Source of the DNA: JBJXFE01 sp046153875
GTDB lineage: Bacteria; Planctomycetota; Phycisphaerae; Phycisphaerales; UBA1924
Assembly (NCBI GenBank): GCA_046153875.1
Contig: JBJXFE010000008.1
Coordinates: 41,713 to 105,712 of the forward strand
Reading direction: 5' to 3'
DNA length: 64,000 nt
The position numbers were made by a program, and so were the translations under genes. The notes beneath the pieces were generated by a model, which saw nothing but the letters and a program-made list of their open reading frames with translations, was not told where the DNA came from and ran no database searches. This document shows positions 17,019-27,400 of the stretch, piece after piece (the stretch's first letter is position 1; the number at the start of each line of letters is the position of its first letter).

Positions 17019-19679
17019 ATGGAAAGGGACCGCGTGCGACGAGTTCTCGCGACCTCGGGTCGGTCCGACCGGCGTGCGGCGGGGTTCCCTTTCGGGATGT
17101 CGGCGGCCCTGCTGGTCGGCGCCGCGTGCTTCCCCTCGATCGCCCGCCAGCCCGAGTTCTGCCTGCGCGACGCGGATCGCGACGGGCAGCCGATGTTCGG
17201 CAACACGATGGTCCGCACCGGGTTCGAGGTCTACAACGGCGTGCCGTACGGCTCCAAGCCGACCGCCGCGGCGTTCGCCGACCTTGACGGGGACGGCGAT
17301 CCGGATGCGGCGGTGATCAACTCCCGTCCCCAGGTGCCCCCGGGGTTGTCGTTCGTCGCGGTCCACCTCAACGCGGGGGACGGGGTGTTCTCGCCGGCCG
17401 ATGTCCCCTACCCCGTGGGATGGGAAGGCACGGACATTGCGGTGGCCGACCTCGACGGCGACGGCGACGTGGATGCGGCGGTCGCCAACGCCCGGGAGAA
17501 CAACGTCTCCATCCTGTTCAACCGCGGGGACGGCACGTTCGATCCCCACGTGACGCACGCGGCCGGGGACATGCCACGCTGCGTGCGGATCGCCGACGTG
17601 GAGGGCGACGGCGACTTCGACCTCGTGGTGCTGAACATCCAGAGCCACGACGTGTCGATCCTGCGGAACCTCGGCGGCGGCGCGTTCGCGCCGCAGACGC
17701 GGGTGTTCGTGGGCAACGTGACGCAGCGCGGCGACCCGAACCTGAACTTCGCCTATCCCGGGCCGTTCCTGGCGCTGGGCGACCTCGATGGGGACGGCGA
17801 CGTGGACGCGGCGGCGCCGGCCAAGAGCAAGATCAAGATTCTCCTCAACGACGGGGCGGGGGTGTTCACGCTCGCCGGCGCGCCCCCCTCCGTCGCGTTC
17901 GGGAGCGCGTACGCGATCGTGATCGCGGACCTGGACGGGGACTCGGACCTTGACCTCGCGGCCTCGTGCTTTTCCGGGACCGGGGGGCCCAACTGCCTCT
18001 CGGTGCTGCTGAACAGCGGCGGCGGGTCGTTCGGGCCGGCCGCGGGGTACAACGCGGGGTGGACGAACTCGGTTACTTCGTTCCAGTGGGCCGTCTCGAT
18101 CACGGCGGGGGACGTGGACGCCGACCGCGACCTCGACCTCGTGGTGGGGCACGAGGTGGGCCCGTGGAGCGTGCTGATGCGCAACGGCGGCGACGGGACA
18201 TTCGCCCCCAAGGAGATGATCGAGGTGCACGACGGGTCGTGGAGCGTGGGGCTGGCGGAACTGAACGCCGACGGGCGGATCGACCTGGCGGTCCTGGCGA
18301 CGTGGTCTCGGCCCAAGTTGTGCGTGCTGCTGAACGACGGGAAGGGCGATCTGACCACCTACGCGCGCTATCCACGGGCCACGCCGCCCTGCTGCGAAGA
18401 CTGGACCTGGGTTGACGCCGCCGACCTGGACCTGGACGGCGATACGGACCTGGTCGCGACGATGGACAACATGCAATACCCCTACCACGTCAAGGTCCTG
18501 CGCAATGACGCGCGGGGTCAGTTCGACGACATCACGCCGTACGCCCTCGCTCCGGAGGGCACGGCGACGGGGGAGAGCGTTTCCATCGGGGACCTCAACG
18601 GCGACACGATCCCCGACCTCGTCGTCTGCGACGCGATCGCTTCGGGCGGGTGGGTCAAGCCGGGCAAGGTCTGGACCATGATGGGCCTGGGCGACGGCGC
18701 CTTCGGCCCGCCCACGCCCTACCCGTTCGTCGATGCGTTCCCGAAGCACGCCGCAATAGCGGACTTCGACGGCGATGGGGACCGGGACCTGGGCGCGTGG
18801 ACGGCGGCGGTCTACCCGGGCGACGATTTCACCCCGGTCGATCGGCGGGTTTCGGTCCTGGCCAACGACGGGCGCGGGGTGTTCTCCCTGGTGGCGAGCC
18901 ACACCCTCGCGCGGCTGCCGTGGTCCACGGTGGGGCAGGTGGCAGCGCTCGACATCGACGCGGACGGGGACGTGGACCTGGCCGCGACCGCCGCCGCAAA
19001 CAGCGGCGCCGGGGCGCTGGTGGTTTTGAGGAACGACGGGTCCGGCGCTTTCACGACGGCCCAGACCGCGGTCACGCCGCCGCGCGCCCGCGCGCTGTGT
19101 GCGGGCGACCTCGACGGGGACCTTCGCGAGGACCTGATCGTGCAGCACAACATCGCCGACGGCCCCAAGCCGTGGCCCTACCTGACCACGTGGCGGAACA
19201 CGGGCGAGGGCTTCTTTGAGCTGCGCGACTCGGTCGTCGATCGCCGGATCGACGCGGCCGGGCGGATGGGGCTGCTGCCGCCGGCCGGCTCGCGCCCCGG
19301 GCGGCTGGCGACTCCGATCAACACCGGCGGCGTTCTCATCCACGCGACGACCGGGGCGGCGATGACCGCGAACGGCGTCGGATTCACGGCCGGCAGTTGG
19401 CCCACGGCGGTTGTTTTCGGCGACTTCAACGGCGACGGGCGGGTGGACCTGGCCGCATCCACCAATACCGATCGGAGCGTCTCGGTGCTGCTGGGTCGCT
19501 CGTGCGCGGGGTGCTATGTCGATTGCGACGCCGACGGGCGGGCGTCGACCGCCGATTTCGCGTGCTTCCAGTCTCGGTTTGTCGGGCGGGACCCGTACGC
19601 CGACTGCAACCACGACGGCGTGCTGACCGTCCGGGACTTCGCGTGCTTCCAGAATCGGTTCGTCGTCGGGTGCCCGTGA
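17019..19679 (+). CDS. Secreted FG-GAP/VCBS beta-propeller protein with C-terminal dockerin-like module
   Basis: This 886-residue secreted protein has a signal-like segment (GMSAALLVGAACFPSIA, near residues 27-43). About 13 repeats of the calcium-binding FG-GAP type follow, each centred on DxDGDGDxDLxV (for example DLDGDGDVDAAV, DFNGDGRVDLAA), a pattern that folds into beta-propellers. The C-terminal 55 residues hold two dockerin-like units, DCDADGRASTADFACFQ and DCNHDGVLTVRDFACFQ, ending GCP. The same kind of tail closes the proteins at 57227-59656 and 59738-62527. The role is unknown; adhesion or matrix binding fits FG-GAP proteins generally. The true start could be internal, because the first 25 residues are arginine-rich. 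Confidence 0.85.
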   Translation: MERDRVRRVLATSGRSDRRAAGFPFGMSAALLVGAACFPSIARQPEFCLRDADRDGQPMFGNTMVRTGFEVYNGVPYGSKPTAAAFADLDGDGDPDAAVINSRPQVPPGLSFVAVHLNAGDGVFSPADVPYPVGWEGTDIAVADLDGDGDVDAAVANARENNVSILFNRGDGTFDPHVTHAAGDMPRCVRIADVEGDGDFDLVVLNIQSHDVSILRNLGGGAFAPQTRVFVGNVTQRGDPNLNFAYPGPFLALGDLDGDGDVDAAAPAKSKIKILLNDGAGVFTLAGAPPSVAFGSAYAIVIADLDGDSDLDLAASCFSGTGGPNCLSVLLNSGGGSFGPAAGYNAGWTNSVTSFQWAVSITAGDVDADRDLDLVVGHEVGPWSVLMRNGGDGTFAPKEMIEVHDGSWSVGLAELNADGRIDLAVLATWSRPKLCVLLNDGKGDLTTYARYPRATPPCCEDWTWVDAADLDLDGDTDLVATMDNMQYPYHVKVLRNDARGQFDDITPYALAPEGTATGESVSIGDLNGDTIPDLVVCDAIASGGWVKPGKVWTMMGLGDGAFGPPTPYPFVDAFPKHAAIADFDGDGDRDLGAWTAAVYPGDDFTPVDRRVSVLANDGRGVFSLVASHTLARLPWSTVGQVAALDIDADGDVDLAATAAANSGAGALVVLRNDGSGAFTTAQTAVTPPRARALCAGDLDGDLREDLIVQHNIADGPKPWPYLTTWRNTGEGFFELRDSVVDRRIDAAGRMGLLPPAGSRPGRLATPINTGGVLIHATTGAAMTANGVGFTAGSWPTAVVFGDFNGDGRVDLAASTNTDRSVSVLLGRSCAGCYVDCDADGRASTADFACFQSRFVGRDPYADCNHDGVLTVRDFACFQNRFVVGCP
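19513..19676 (+). repeat. Two-unit dockerin-like tail of the FG-GAP protein
   Basis: Two 24-28-residue units each carry an EF-hand-like loop (D-C-x-x-D/N-G) followed by ADFACFQ or RDFACFQ and an aromatic/valine helix end. The stretch finishes VVGCP. Compared with the other two dockerin tails in this window, this one has Ala for Gly before the second cysteine and is more diverged in DNA. Confidence 0.7.
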
Positions 19680-19718
19680 GGCGCGTGAGGCGTTGGGGCG
19701 GCGGGCGGCGCACGCGGG

Positions 19719-20639
19719 TCAGCCGAAGTGCCCGGTGATGTACTTCTCGGTCAGCGGGTTCTTGGGCACCTGGAAGATCTGGGCGGTCTCGCCGACCTCG
19801 ATCAGCTCGCCGAGGTACATGAAGGCCGTGAAGTCCGAGAGGCGTGCGGCCTGCTGCATGTTGTGCGTGACGATGATGATCGTGACGCGCGAGCGCAGCT
19901 CGGCCATCAGCTCCTCGATCTTGCCGGTAGCGATGGGGTCGAGGGCGCTGGTGGGCTCGTCGAAGAGGACGATCTCGGGCTCCACGGCCAGGGCCCGCGC
20001 GATGCACAGGCGCTGCTGCTGCCCGCCGCTGAGCCCGTACGCGTTGGAGGGGAGGCGATCTTTAACCTCGTCCCAGAGGGCCGCGCCGCGGATGGCCTGC
20101 TCCACACGGTCGGCGAGCTCGGTGCGGGAGCGCATCCCGCGCAGGCGCAGGCCGTACGCCACGTTCTCGAAGATGGACTTGGGGAAGGGGTTGGGCTTCT
20201 GGAAGACCATGGAGATGCGCATGCGCATCTCGATGGGGTTGGTGCGCGAGTCGACGATGTCGGTGACGCTGGCGCGCCCGTCGTCGGTCTTTGAGTGCAA
20301 GAGCATCCGCCCCTGGTAGCGGTTCCCCGGGTAGAGGTCGTGCATCCGGTTGAAGCAGCGCAGGAGGGTGGTCTTGCCGCACCCGGAGGGGCCGATGAGG
20401 GCGGTGATGGCCCGCTCCGGGAAGGTGAGGTTGACCTTCCTCACGGCCTCAAACGAGCCGTAGAAGAACGAGAAGTCCTTGACCTCGGCCTTGATCACGC
20501 TGGAAATCGGAGCGCGGGGCGCGTGGGAATCCGGTGCGCCGACGACGGGCGCGCGGGTCGCGGTGCGCGGCGCGCCGTGCGCGGGCGGCACGGCCTCAAC
20601 CTCGACCGGCGGCAGAGCGGACGCTTCGCGTCGGGTCAT
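19719..20639 (-). CDS. pstB: Phosphate ABC transporter ATP-binding protein
   Basis: This is the ATPase of the high-affinity phosphate importer. Walker A is GPSGCGKTTLLRCFNRM, the signature is YGLSGGQQQRLCIARAL, and Walker B is IVLFDEPTSALDP. The H-loop is VTHNMQQAARLSD, and it ends in the PstB-typical NPLTEKYITGHFG. The ATG at 20637-20639 has GGGAG seven bases upstream; an upstream GTG at 20660 would overlap pstA. Before the ATPase domain there is a disordered Ala/Pro-rich N-terminal extension of about 45 residues that normal PstB of about 255-260 residues lacks. It is the last gene of a pstSCAB operon. Confidence 0.96.
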   Translation of the reverse strand: MTRREASALPPVEVEAVPPAHGAPRTATRAPVVGAPDSHAPRAPISSVIKAEVKDFSFFYGSFEAVRKVNLTFPERAITALIGPSGCGKTTLLRCFNRMHDLYPGNRYQGRMLLHSKTDDGRASVTDIVDSRTNPIEMRMRISMVFQKPNPFPKSIFENVAYGLRLRGMRSRTELADRVEQAIRGAALWDEVKDRLPSNAYGLSGGQQQRLCIARALAVEPEIVLFDEPTSALDPIATGKIEELMAELRSRVTIIIVTHNMQQAARLSDFTAFMYLGELIEVGETAQIFQVPKNPLTEKYITGHFG

Positions 20640-20653
20640 CGTGGAACTCCCGA

Positions 20654-21568
20654 TCACCACTTGATCCTCCGGCGGACCCGGGCCCGGACCACGATAGCAA
20701 CCGCGTTCATGCTCAGGGTCACCAGCATCAGGATGATGCCCGCCGCGGCGGCGTTCTGGGCGAACTCTTCACCGGGCCTTGACACCCAGTTGAACATCTG
20801 GATGGGAAGCACCGTGAACGGGGACATGATCCAGGCGAAGGGGCCGACCGTGCCCGAGTCGGTCTGGGAGAACGGCACGGGGGGCAGGAAGGCGATGTAT
20901 GTGAGGGCCCCGATGGTGACCAGGGGGGCCGTCTCGCCGATGGCGCGCGAGAGGGCGATGATCACGCCCGTCGCGATCCCGCCGGTCGAGTACGGCAGCA
21001 GATGGTCCTTGACGACCTCCCAGCGTGAGGCGCCCAGGGCGTAGGCCGCCTCGCGCATGAACTGGGGGATGGCCCGGAGCGCTTCGCGCGTCGCGACGAT
21101 CACGATCGGGAGGATCAGGAACGCGAGCGTCAGCCCGCCCGTCAGCACCGACTGGCCGAGGTGGAACTGGTACACGAGCAGGCCCAGGGCCATGAGCCCG
21201 TAGATAATCGACGGCACGCCCGCGAGGTTGGCGATGTTGACCTCGATCAGGCTGGTGAACCAGTTCTTACGGGCGTACTCCTCCAGGTAGATGCCCGCGG
21301 CCACGCCCATCGGCACCGCCGTCAACGCCGTCACGAGCATGACCAGGAGTGAACCGACCCAGGCCGAGAGGATGCCGGCCTTCTCCGCGTGGCGTGACGG
21401 GAACGAGTTGAGGAACCCCCAGTTGATGCGCCGCGCGCCGTGATAGAGCAGGTCGCCCAGGAGCACCGTCAGCACGCCCAGGCACAGCACCGTCAGCGCG
21501 ATGCCGACCACGAAGAACGCGCGGTCGCGTTGCTGGTTCCGCGCGATGACCTGGTTCGTGGTCAGCAT
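20654..21568 (-). CDS. pstA: Phosphate ABC transporter permease PstA
   Basis: This 304-residue inner-membrane permease has six predicted helices. The first follows an N-terminal charged stretch (RNQQRDRAFFVVGIALTVLC). Conserved features include GVAAGIYLEEYA, NLAGVPSIIYGLMALGLLVY and the ABC-permease EAA loop around EAAYALGASRWEVVKDHLLP with GIATGVIIALSRAIGETAPL. It lies just after pstC, with three bases between the genes, and before pstB, so it is co-transcribed. Length and motif order are normal for PstA. Confidence 0.95.
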   Translation of the reverse strand: MLTTNQVIARNQQRDRAFFVVGIALTVLCLGVLTVLLGDLLYHGARRINWGFLNSFPSRHAEKAGILSAWVGSLLVMLVTALTAVPMGVAAGIYLEEYARKNWFTSLIEVNIANLAGVPSIIYGLMALGLLVYQFHLGQSVLTGGLTLAFLILPIVIVATREALRAIPQFMREAAYALGASRWEVVKDHLLPYSTGGIATGVIIALSRAIGETAPLVTIGALTYIAFLPPVPFSQTDSGTVGPFAWIMSPFTVLPIQMFNWVSRPGEEFAQNAAAAGIILMLVTLSMNAVAIVVRARVRRRIKW

Positions 21569-21571
21569 GGA

Positions 21572-22504
21572 TCAGTACACCTGGCGGTAGCGCCGCCGGA
21601 GCCACGTGCCCAGGAGGTTGAAGGCGAGCGTCATGAAGAACAGCGTCATGCCCGCGGCAAAGATCGTCTGGTACTCGATGGTCCCGTGGGGCAGGTCGCC
21701 CATCGAGACCTGGACGATGTACGCGGTGATCGTCTGGGCGCCCTGCCTCGGGTCGAGCGTCATGTTCGGCTGGTTCCCCGCGGCGATGGAGACGATCATC
21801 GTCTCGCCGACCGCCCGCGAGATCGCCAGGATGTACGACGCGGCGATGCCGGATAGGGCGGCCGGGAAGACGACCTTGAACGCGGTGGTGATCTTGTTCG
21901 CCCCCATCCCGTAGGACCCCTCGCGCAGGAGCATCGGCACGGCCCGCATTGCGTCCTCGGAGAGGGACGAGACGTAGGGGATGATCATGATGCCCATGAC
22001 GATCCCGGCGCCCAGCACGTTGAACAGGGGCAGGTCCGTCATGACCTGCTGCAGGGCCGGGGTCACGAGTGAGATCGCGAAGTAGCCGTACACGACGGTC
22101 GGCACGGCGCTGAGCAGCTCCAGGATCGGCTTGACGATCTCGCGGACCTTCGGGTTGGCGAACTCGCTGAGCCAGATGGCGATCGTCGTGCCGATCGGCA
22201 GCGACACCAGCACGGCGATCAGCGTCGTCATGAGCGTGCCGCAGACCAGCGGCATGATGCCGAAGTGCTTGTCGGCGAATCCGGGCGCCCACTTCGTGTC
22301 GGTCAGGAACTTCCAGACCGTGACCTCCTCGTGGGCGAAGAAGGGGATGCCCTCGGAGAACAGGACGTACACGATGCCGGCGGTGATGAACACCGAGAAG
22401 ACTGCCGCGAGCACCAGGGCGAACTCGATGGACTTTTCGACCGGACGGAAGCGGGTGGCCGCCTCGACGGAAAGGACTCGTGATGGCGCGGCGGACTGGC
22501 TCAT
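21572..22504 (-). CDS. pstC: Phosphate ABC transporter permease PstC
   Basis: This 310-residue permease partner of PstA has six predicted membrane helices. Visible family features are FLTDTKWAPGFADKHFGIMP, LPIGTTIAIWLSEFA, LLSAVPTVVYGYFAISLVTP and the EAA loop EGSYGMGANKITTAFKVVFP followed by GIAASYILAISRAVGETMIV. The ATG at 22502-22504 is about 105 bases after the pstS stop. It makes up the membrane pore of the phosphate importer together with the neighbouring genes. Confidence 0.95.
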   Translation of the reverse strand: MSQSAAPSRVLSVEAATRFRPVEKSIEFALVLAAVFSVFITAGIVYVLFSEGIPFFAHEEVTVWKFLTDTKWAPGFADKHFGIMPLVCGTLMTTLIAVLVSLPIGTTIAIWLSEFANPKVREIVKPILELLSAVPTVVYGYFAISLVTPALQQVMTDLPLFNVLGAGIVMGIMIIPYVSSLSEDAMRAVPMLLREGSYGMGANKITTAFKVVFPAALSGIAASYILAISRAVGETMIVSIAAGNQPNMTLDPRQGAQTITAYIVQVSMGDLPHGTIEYQTIFAAGMTLFFMTLAFNLLGTWLRRRYRQVY

Positions 22505-22609
22505 GAGGAACTTACGGAGCGGGTTCGGGACGAAAACGGGAGAGCGCCGTTGGACGCTCTCCCGCGGGAAGCTGAATCCGGTGCGCCGCGGGGCGGCGCG
22601 GGGGTCATC

Positions 22610-23629
22610 TTACTTCAGTTCTCTGGCGAGGATGTCCTCGATCTTGATGCCCACGGCCGCCTCGCCGCCGAACGCCGTTCCGGCCTCGAGCTTGGCGAAC
22701 CGGCTCTTGATGGTGTCGTAGGCGCCGTCGGGCAGGGGGACGTACTTGACCTCGGTCGTGAGCTCCTTGGCGTTGGCGAGGAAGAACTCGACGAACTTGC
22801 GGACTTCGGGCTTCTCGACGGATTTCTTGTTGACGTAAATGAACAGGGGGCGGGAGAGGGGGGCGTAGGACCCGTTGAGCACGTTCTCACGGCTCGGCGC
22901 GACCGGGTTCTTTGTGACTTTGTTCTTTTCCCACGCGACGTTCACCGCGGTGAGCTTGGCCTGGTGGGCCAGGTAGTACGACATGCCGAAGTAGCCGAGC
23001 GCGTTCCTGGAGCCCTCGACGCCCTTGACGAGCGTGTTGTCGTCCTCGGACGCGGTGTAGTCGCCGCGCGAGGCCTTGGCCTTGCCGCAGATCGCCTCGG
23101 TGAAGTACTCGAACGTGCCCGAGTCGGTGCCCGCGCCGTAGAGCTCGATCTTGGCGTCCGGCCAGGACGCGTCGATCTGGTTCCACTTCGTGATCGTGTT
23201 CCCGACCCCCGGCTCGCCCGGCTCCCACAACTTCTTGAGCTGGTCCACCGTCAAGTTCTTCGCCCAGGTGTTGTTCTTGTTGATCACCACCGTGAGGGCG
23301 TCGAACGCGATCGGCAGCTCGATGAACTCGATGCCGTTCTTCTTGCACTCGTCGATCTCTTCCTTCTTGATCGGGCGCGACGCGTTGGAAACGTCCGTTT
23401 CGCCGCGGGTGAACTTCTTAAACCCGCCGCCCGTGCCGGAGATCCCGACCGTCACCTTGATGCCGGGGTTCTTCGCCTGGAACTCCTCGGCCACCGCCTC
23501 GGTGATCGGGTACACCGTGCTCGACCCGTCGACCTTGACCAGCTTGTCCTGCGCCAGGGCGGCGCCGGCGAACCCGACGACGACGGCGGCCGCCATGCTG
23601 AACATCCCGGGACGATTGCGCACCTGCAT
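22610..23629 (-). CDS. pstS: Phosphate-binding protein PstS
   Basis: This 339-residue periplasmic phosphate-binding protein delivers phosphate to PstCAB. A signal peptide is visible (MFSMAAAVVVGFAGAALAQ). The mature protein opens with VKVDGSSTVYPITEAVAEEF, the typical phosphate-binding loop of the PstS-2 family. It continues with GISGTGGGFKKFTRGETDVS, a second ligand region, and GTDSGTFEYFTEAICG. An AGAGGAG six bases before the ATG makes the start certain. It is the first gene of the operon. A candidate Pho-type control site lies about 115-130 bases upstream. Confidence 0.96.
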   Translation of the reverse strand: MQVRNRPGMFSMAAAVVVGFAGAALAQDKLVKVDGSSTVYPITEAVAEEFQAKNPGIKVTVGISGTGGGFKKFTRGETDVSNASRPIKKEEIDECKKNGIEFIELPIAFDALTVVINKNNTWAKNLTVDQLKKLWEPGEPGVGNTITKWNQIDASWPDAKIELYGAGTDSGTFEYFTEAICGKAKASRGDYTASEDDNTLVKGVEGSRNALGYFGMSYYLAHQAKLTAVNVAWEKNKVTKNPVAPSRENVLNGSYAPLSRPLFIYVNKKSVEKPEVRKFVEFFLANAKELTTEVKYVPLPDGAYDTIKSRFAKLEAGTAFGGEAAVGIKIEDILARELK

Positions 23630-23741
23630 GCTCGACTCCTCTCAGAAAAGGGGGGTCGCGCCACGCCGCTGCCCACAGCGGCATACTCCGGCACGCCCGA
23701 TTCCACGGTCGGGTGGATTATCGCGGCGTGTGGGCTGACTG

Positions 23742-23758
23742 TGTTATGGTTGTGTCAA
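23742..23758 (-). promoter_or_regulatory. Possible Pho box upstream of pstS
   Basis: Read on the minus strand, the 232-base gap before pstS contains TTGACA-N5-ATAACA, two related six-base words eleven bases apart. This resembles the repeated TTAACA/TGTCA words bound by PhoB/PhoP-type regulators. A GATAAT that could be a -10 element lies 19 bases further on (minus strand, 23722-23717). Position and content fit phosphate control of the operon, but the match is loose. Confidence 0.35.
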
Positions 23759-23861
23759 GACGGCGCTAACGAGCGGTGGAATCCGCCGGGCGCGACGCCA
23801 CCCCGGGCGAGCATCGCCCGCACAGGCAACCCAAACCCTCCACGGCACGGCGCCGATCGTG

Positions 23862-24431
23862 TCAGCGCGCATTCGGCGTGGACCAGCCGCTTGACCCGGA
23901 CGGGCGAATCGGCCCGACCGTGACGAGCGACGAAAGCCGTGTGCGGACCGGGGGCGAGCCCGAGGAGGGCTCGAACGAGCACGTCAGTTCGCCCTCGGTC
24001 CCATCGACGCGATCCGTGCCCCCTTCGAGCAAGCTCAGCGTGAATGCGAATCCGGGGCCGACGGGCGTGCGGAGACGCGAGCGGGCGGCCGCGTCGGCGT
24101 CGAAACTCCATTCCCGGATGATCGCCCCGTTCGGGTCGCGCAGCGTGAACACGAACGCTCCCGACGCTTCCATCGGCAGGTCGAAGCGGAGGTCGGTGAA
24201 GACATAGACCACGGCCTGGTTCGTGTCGCCGTAGCGGTTGGCGTCGGTGTCGGCGAACTGCCCATCGACGAAGACCGCCAGCCGTTCGGGGCGGGCGTCG
24301 GGCGTTGGGCGTCGGGCGTGGGGAGAGGCGCTGTTGTTTGCGACGCACGCCGCGAGCATGAGCGTGGCGGCGAGGACCGCGGCGCCGAGGCCTCGGGCGG
24401 GTCGTGCGGGCTTGTGACTTGGGGAAAGCAC
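23862..24431 (-). CDS. Hypothetical lipoprotein downstream of the giant secretin
   Basis: This 189-residue protein has a GTG start, a hydrophobic segment and a lipobox (LMLAAC, cysteine near residue 29). The mature part is beta-rich (AVVYVFTDLRFDLPM, GAFVFTLRDPNGAIIREWSF) and looks like a single Ig/C2-like sandwich. It starts 20 bases after the secretin stop, so it is very probably co-transcribed with it. Many secretins need a small lipoprotein pilotin encoded nearby. This one, however, is neither alpha-helical like GspS nor TPR-like like PilF, so a pilotin role is only a guess from position. No named family is recognised. Confidence 0.7.
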   Translation of the reverse strand: MLSPSHKPARPARGLGAAVLAATLMLAACVANNSASPHARRPTPDARPERLAVFVDGQFADTDANRYGDTNQAVVYVFTDLRFDLPMEASGAFVFTLRDPNGAIIREWSFDADAAARSRLRTPVGPGFAFTLSLLEGGTDRVDGTEGELTCSFEPSSGSPPVRTRLSSLVTVGPIRPSGSSGWSTPNAR

Positions 24432-24451
24432 GGCGGGGCGGCTCCTGACGT

Positions 24452-27400
24452 TCAGTCCGGCGCACCGGGCTTCGTCGGCCAGCGGGACACGGCCGGACGC
24501 GGACGATCGTCGACCGAGGGGGCGTCGGGAACGCCCGCCGTCGGGCCCCCGCCGCCGCCCGGCGAAGCCACGGGGACGGGCGGCTCCGCGGGTGCCGGCG
24601 ATGTGAGCATCCCTTCGCCGTCCTTTTCCTGCTCTTCGTAGGCGCCGTCCTGGCGGAGCGTCTCGCGCAGCTCGCGCGGGTTCTGGAGCGAGTCGATTTT
24701 CTTCTCGCTCAGGTCGCGCAGCCGGCGCGAGCCGTCGGGCGTGTCGTTGTAGATGACCTTGGGCGTGAGGACGATCACCAGCTCGGTCTTGACGTCGCGG
24801 GCGTCGGTGGATCGGAAGAGCCAGCCGACGAGCGGGAAATCGCCCACGACCGGCACCTTGGTCTTGCGCTGCTCCTCGGTGGACTGGATCAGGCCGCCGA
24901 TGACCACGGTCTGCCCGTCCTTGATCGTGACCGTGGTGGACATCTTGCGCTGCGTGATGACGGGGGCGGAGAAGTCCTCGCTGATCTGGGTGGTGCGGGC
25001 GCTGAGCGATGAGATCTCGGGCGCCAGCTCCATCCGCACGAATCCGTCGGCGCTGATGGTGGGGGTGACGTTGAGGATGATGCCCAGCTCGCGGCGCTCG
25101 ACGTTCGCGGTGGTGCGTCCGGTGTCGCCCGCGCGGTCCACGCTGGTGACGATGGCGATCTCCTCGCCGACGTTGATCGAGGCCGCCTCGTTGTTGTTCA
25201 CCGTGACGGACGGGCGGCTGAGCACCTGGAGCTTGCCCTGGGCCTCCAGCGCCCGCACCAGCAGCTCGAAGTCCACGGACGAGAACGAGAGGTGCGGGAC
25301 GCCCAGGGCCGACGCCACTCCGGCTCCGGCGGCCAGCGACGCGAAGTTGAAGTTGTCCCCGCCCAGGTTCTTCAGGCGGATGTCCGCGCCCCAGGCGTCG
25401 GAGTTGTCCACCGTGACCTCGGCCAGGAGCACCTGGATGACGACCTGCGGCGGGGCCGAGTCGAGCTCTTCGATCAGCGCCAGCACCTTCTCGGTGTACC
25501 GCGGCGAGACGGTGACGATGAGCTTGTTGCTCTTCTCGTCGCCGACGACGGTAACTTCCTGCTCCATCTGGCGCATGACGGCGCCGGAGAGCTCGCCCCC
25601 GAGCAGGTCACGCTGCAGGTCGGCCTCCTGCTTGAAGGACGACGCGAGCGTGGTCTCGACCTCCTTGGCCTTGGCGTTGCGCAGCGGGTAGATGAGGCGC
25701 TCGCGCTCGGCGCCCTGGACGCCGTCGAGCTCGCGGACGAGCTTGCCGACTTCCGCCAGGTACGCCTCGGTGCCGCTCACGATGATGGTGTTGGTGCGGG
25801 CGTCGATGGCGATGGAGAGCTGCTGGCGTTCGTCGGGCACGGGCGTGAACTTCTGGTCGCCCGGCGCCGGGGCCGCCGCGCCCTCCTCGCCCGGTTCGGG
25901 CGTGTCCGACGGCACGAGGACGTAGAGGTTCCCCTGCTGGCGGAGGTTGAACACGTCGCGGAGCAGCTCGGCCATGGCCCGCGAGTCGGCGTTCTTGAGC
26001 TCGAACTTCTCGATGCGCCGGTCGCGCTTCGTCGAGTCGAGGTCCTCGATCATCTCGGCGATGAGGGCCATCATCTCGGGCGGCGCGGACGCCACGACGC
26101 GGTTGGTCCGCAGGTCGGGCGTCAGCGAGATCGTCTCGCGGATCGCGGCATCGACCTGGGCTTCCGTGGGCTTCGCGCCCAACTGACCCTGCAGCTCCCC
26201 CGCGACCTGTTCGCGGATGAAGCTGAGGCGTGTGGCCTGGCGGACGCCGATCCCGCCCGCGCCCGCGACGGACCGCCCCGAGAAGACGTTCTGCAGGAGG
26301 TTGACGACCTCCAGCGCGTTGGCGGACTTGAGCTCGATGAAGCGGATCGACTGGACGTTTGTGACCTGCGCGGAGTCGAAGCGATCCACAAGGTCGCGGA
26401 TCGCCCGCACATCCTGCTCCGTGCCGGTCACGACCAGCGCGTTGAGCCGCTCGTTCGCCACCACCGTCAGCGCATCCTCGCCGCGCTTGGCCGTTTCCTT
26501 CTCGACGTAGAGGTTCCGCACCGACGCGGCCACGTCCGTGACCTTGCCGGTCTTGAGCTGGACGATCTCCGTACGGCGCGAGCCCTCCAGGGCGGGGTTT
26601 CCGGCGGCGAGGGCCGCGACAAGTTCCTTGACGACCGCCAGGTTCTCGTCGCTGCACGCGACGATGAGCAGGTTGCCGGGCTTGTCCGCCTCGATGGTGA
26701 AGGCCTCGGTCGCGTCGCGGACATTCCCCTGAATCCTGGCCGCCTCGATCCGCTCGCGCATCAGCGACTGGATCTTCGGCGCGATCGTGGCGGCGTCTGC
26801 GCCGACCACCGGGACCACGTGGACGCCGACCATGGGGTTGGATTCCCGGTTGTCGAGCGTGCGGAGGGTGGCCTCGAGGATCGCGAAGCTGCGGGGGCTG
26901 GTCGAAACGATCAGGGCGTTGGTCCGCGCGTCCGGCGCGAGGATCAGCTTGTCTTCGTCCCGCGCGCCGGGAAGGGTCTGCCGCTGATCAAAGAGCCGCC
27001 CGACGATCGCCGCGACCCGGTCCGCGGCCGCGAACTGGAGCGGGAAGACGCGGACGGTGTTCGACGCGGACGCCGCCTCGACGTCGAGCATCCCCGCCAG
27101 TTCGCGGACGATCGCGATGTTGGCCGGGGAGCCGACGACGATCAGCGCGTTGAGCTGCTCCTCGGCCTGGATCACGAGCCCCGTGAACGGCGCGAACAGG
27201 TCGGCCTCGATGCGGGCCGCCGGGTCGGCCAGGTCCTTGCCCTCTCGCACCATCCGCAGGCGGCCGAACTGCTTCTGGAGGCCGATCGCCTCGGGCGTGG
27301 TGGCCAGGCCCTGGACCAGCACGGCTCGGAGGGATTCGGCCAAGGCCCGGGCGTCGGCGAACTTCAGCGTGACCAGCGTTGGTTCCACCCACTTGCTCGA

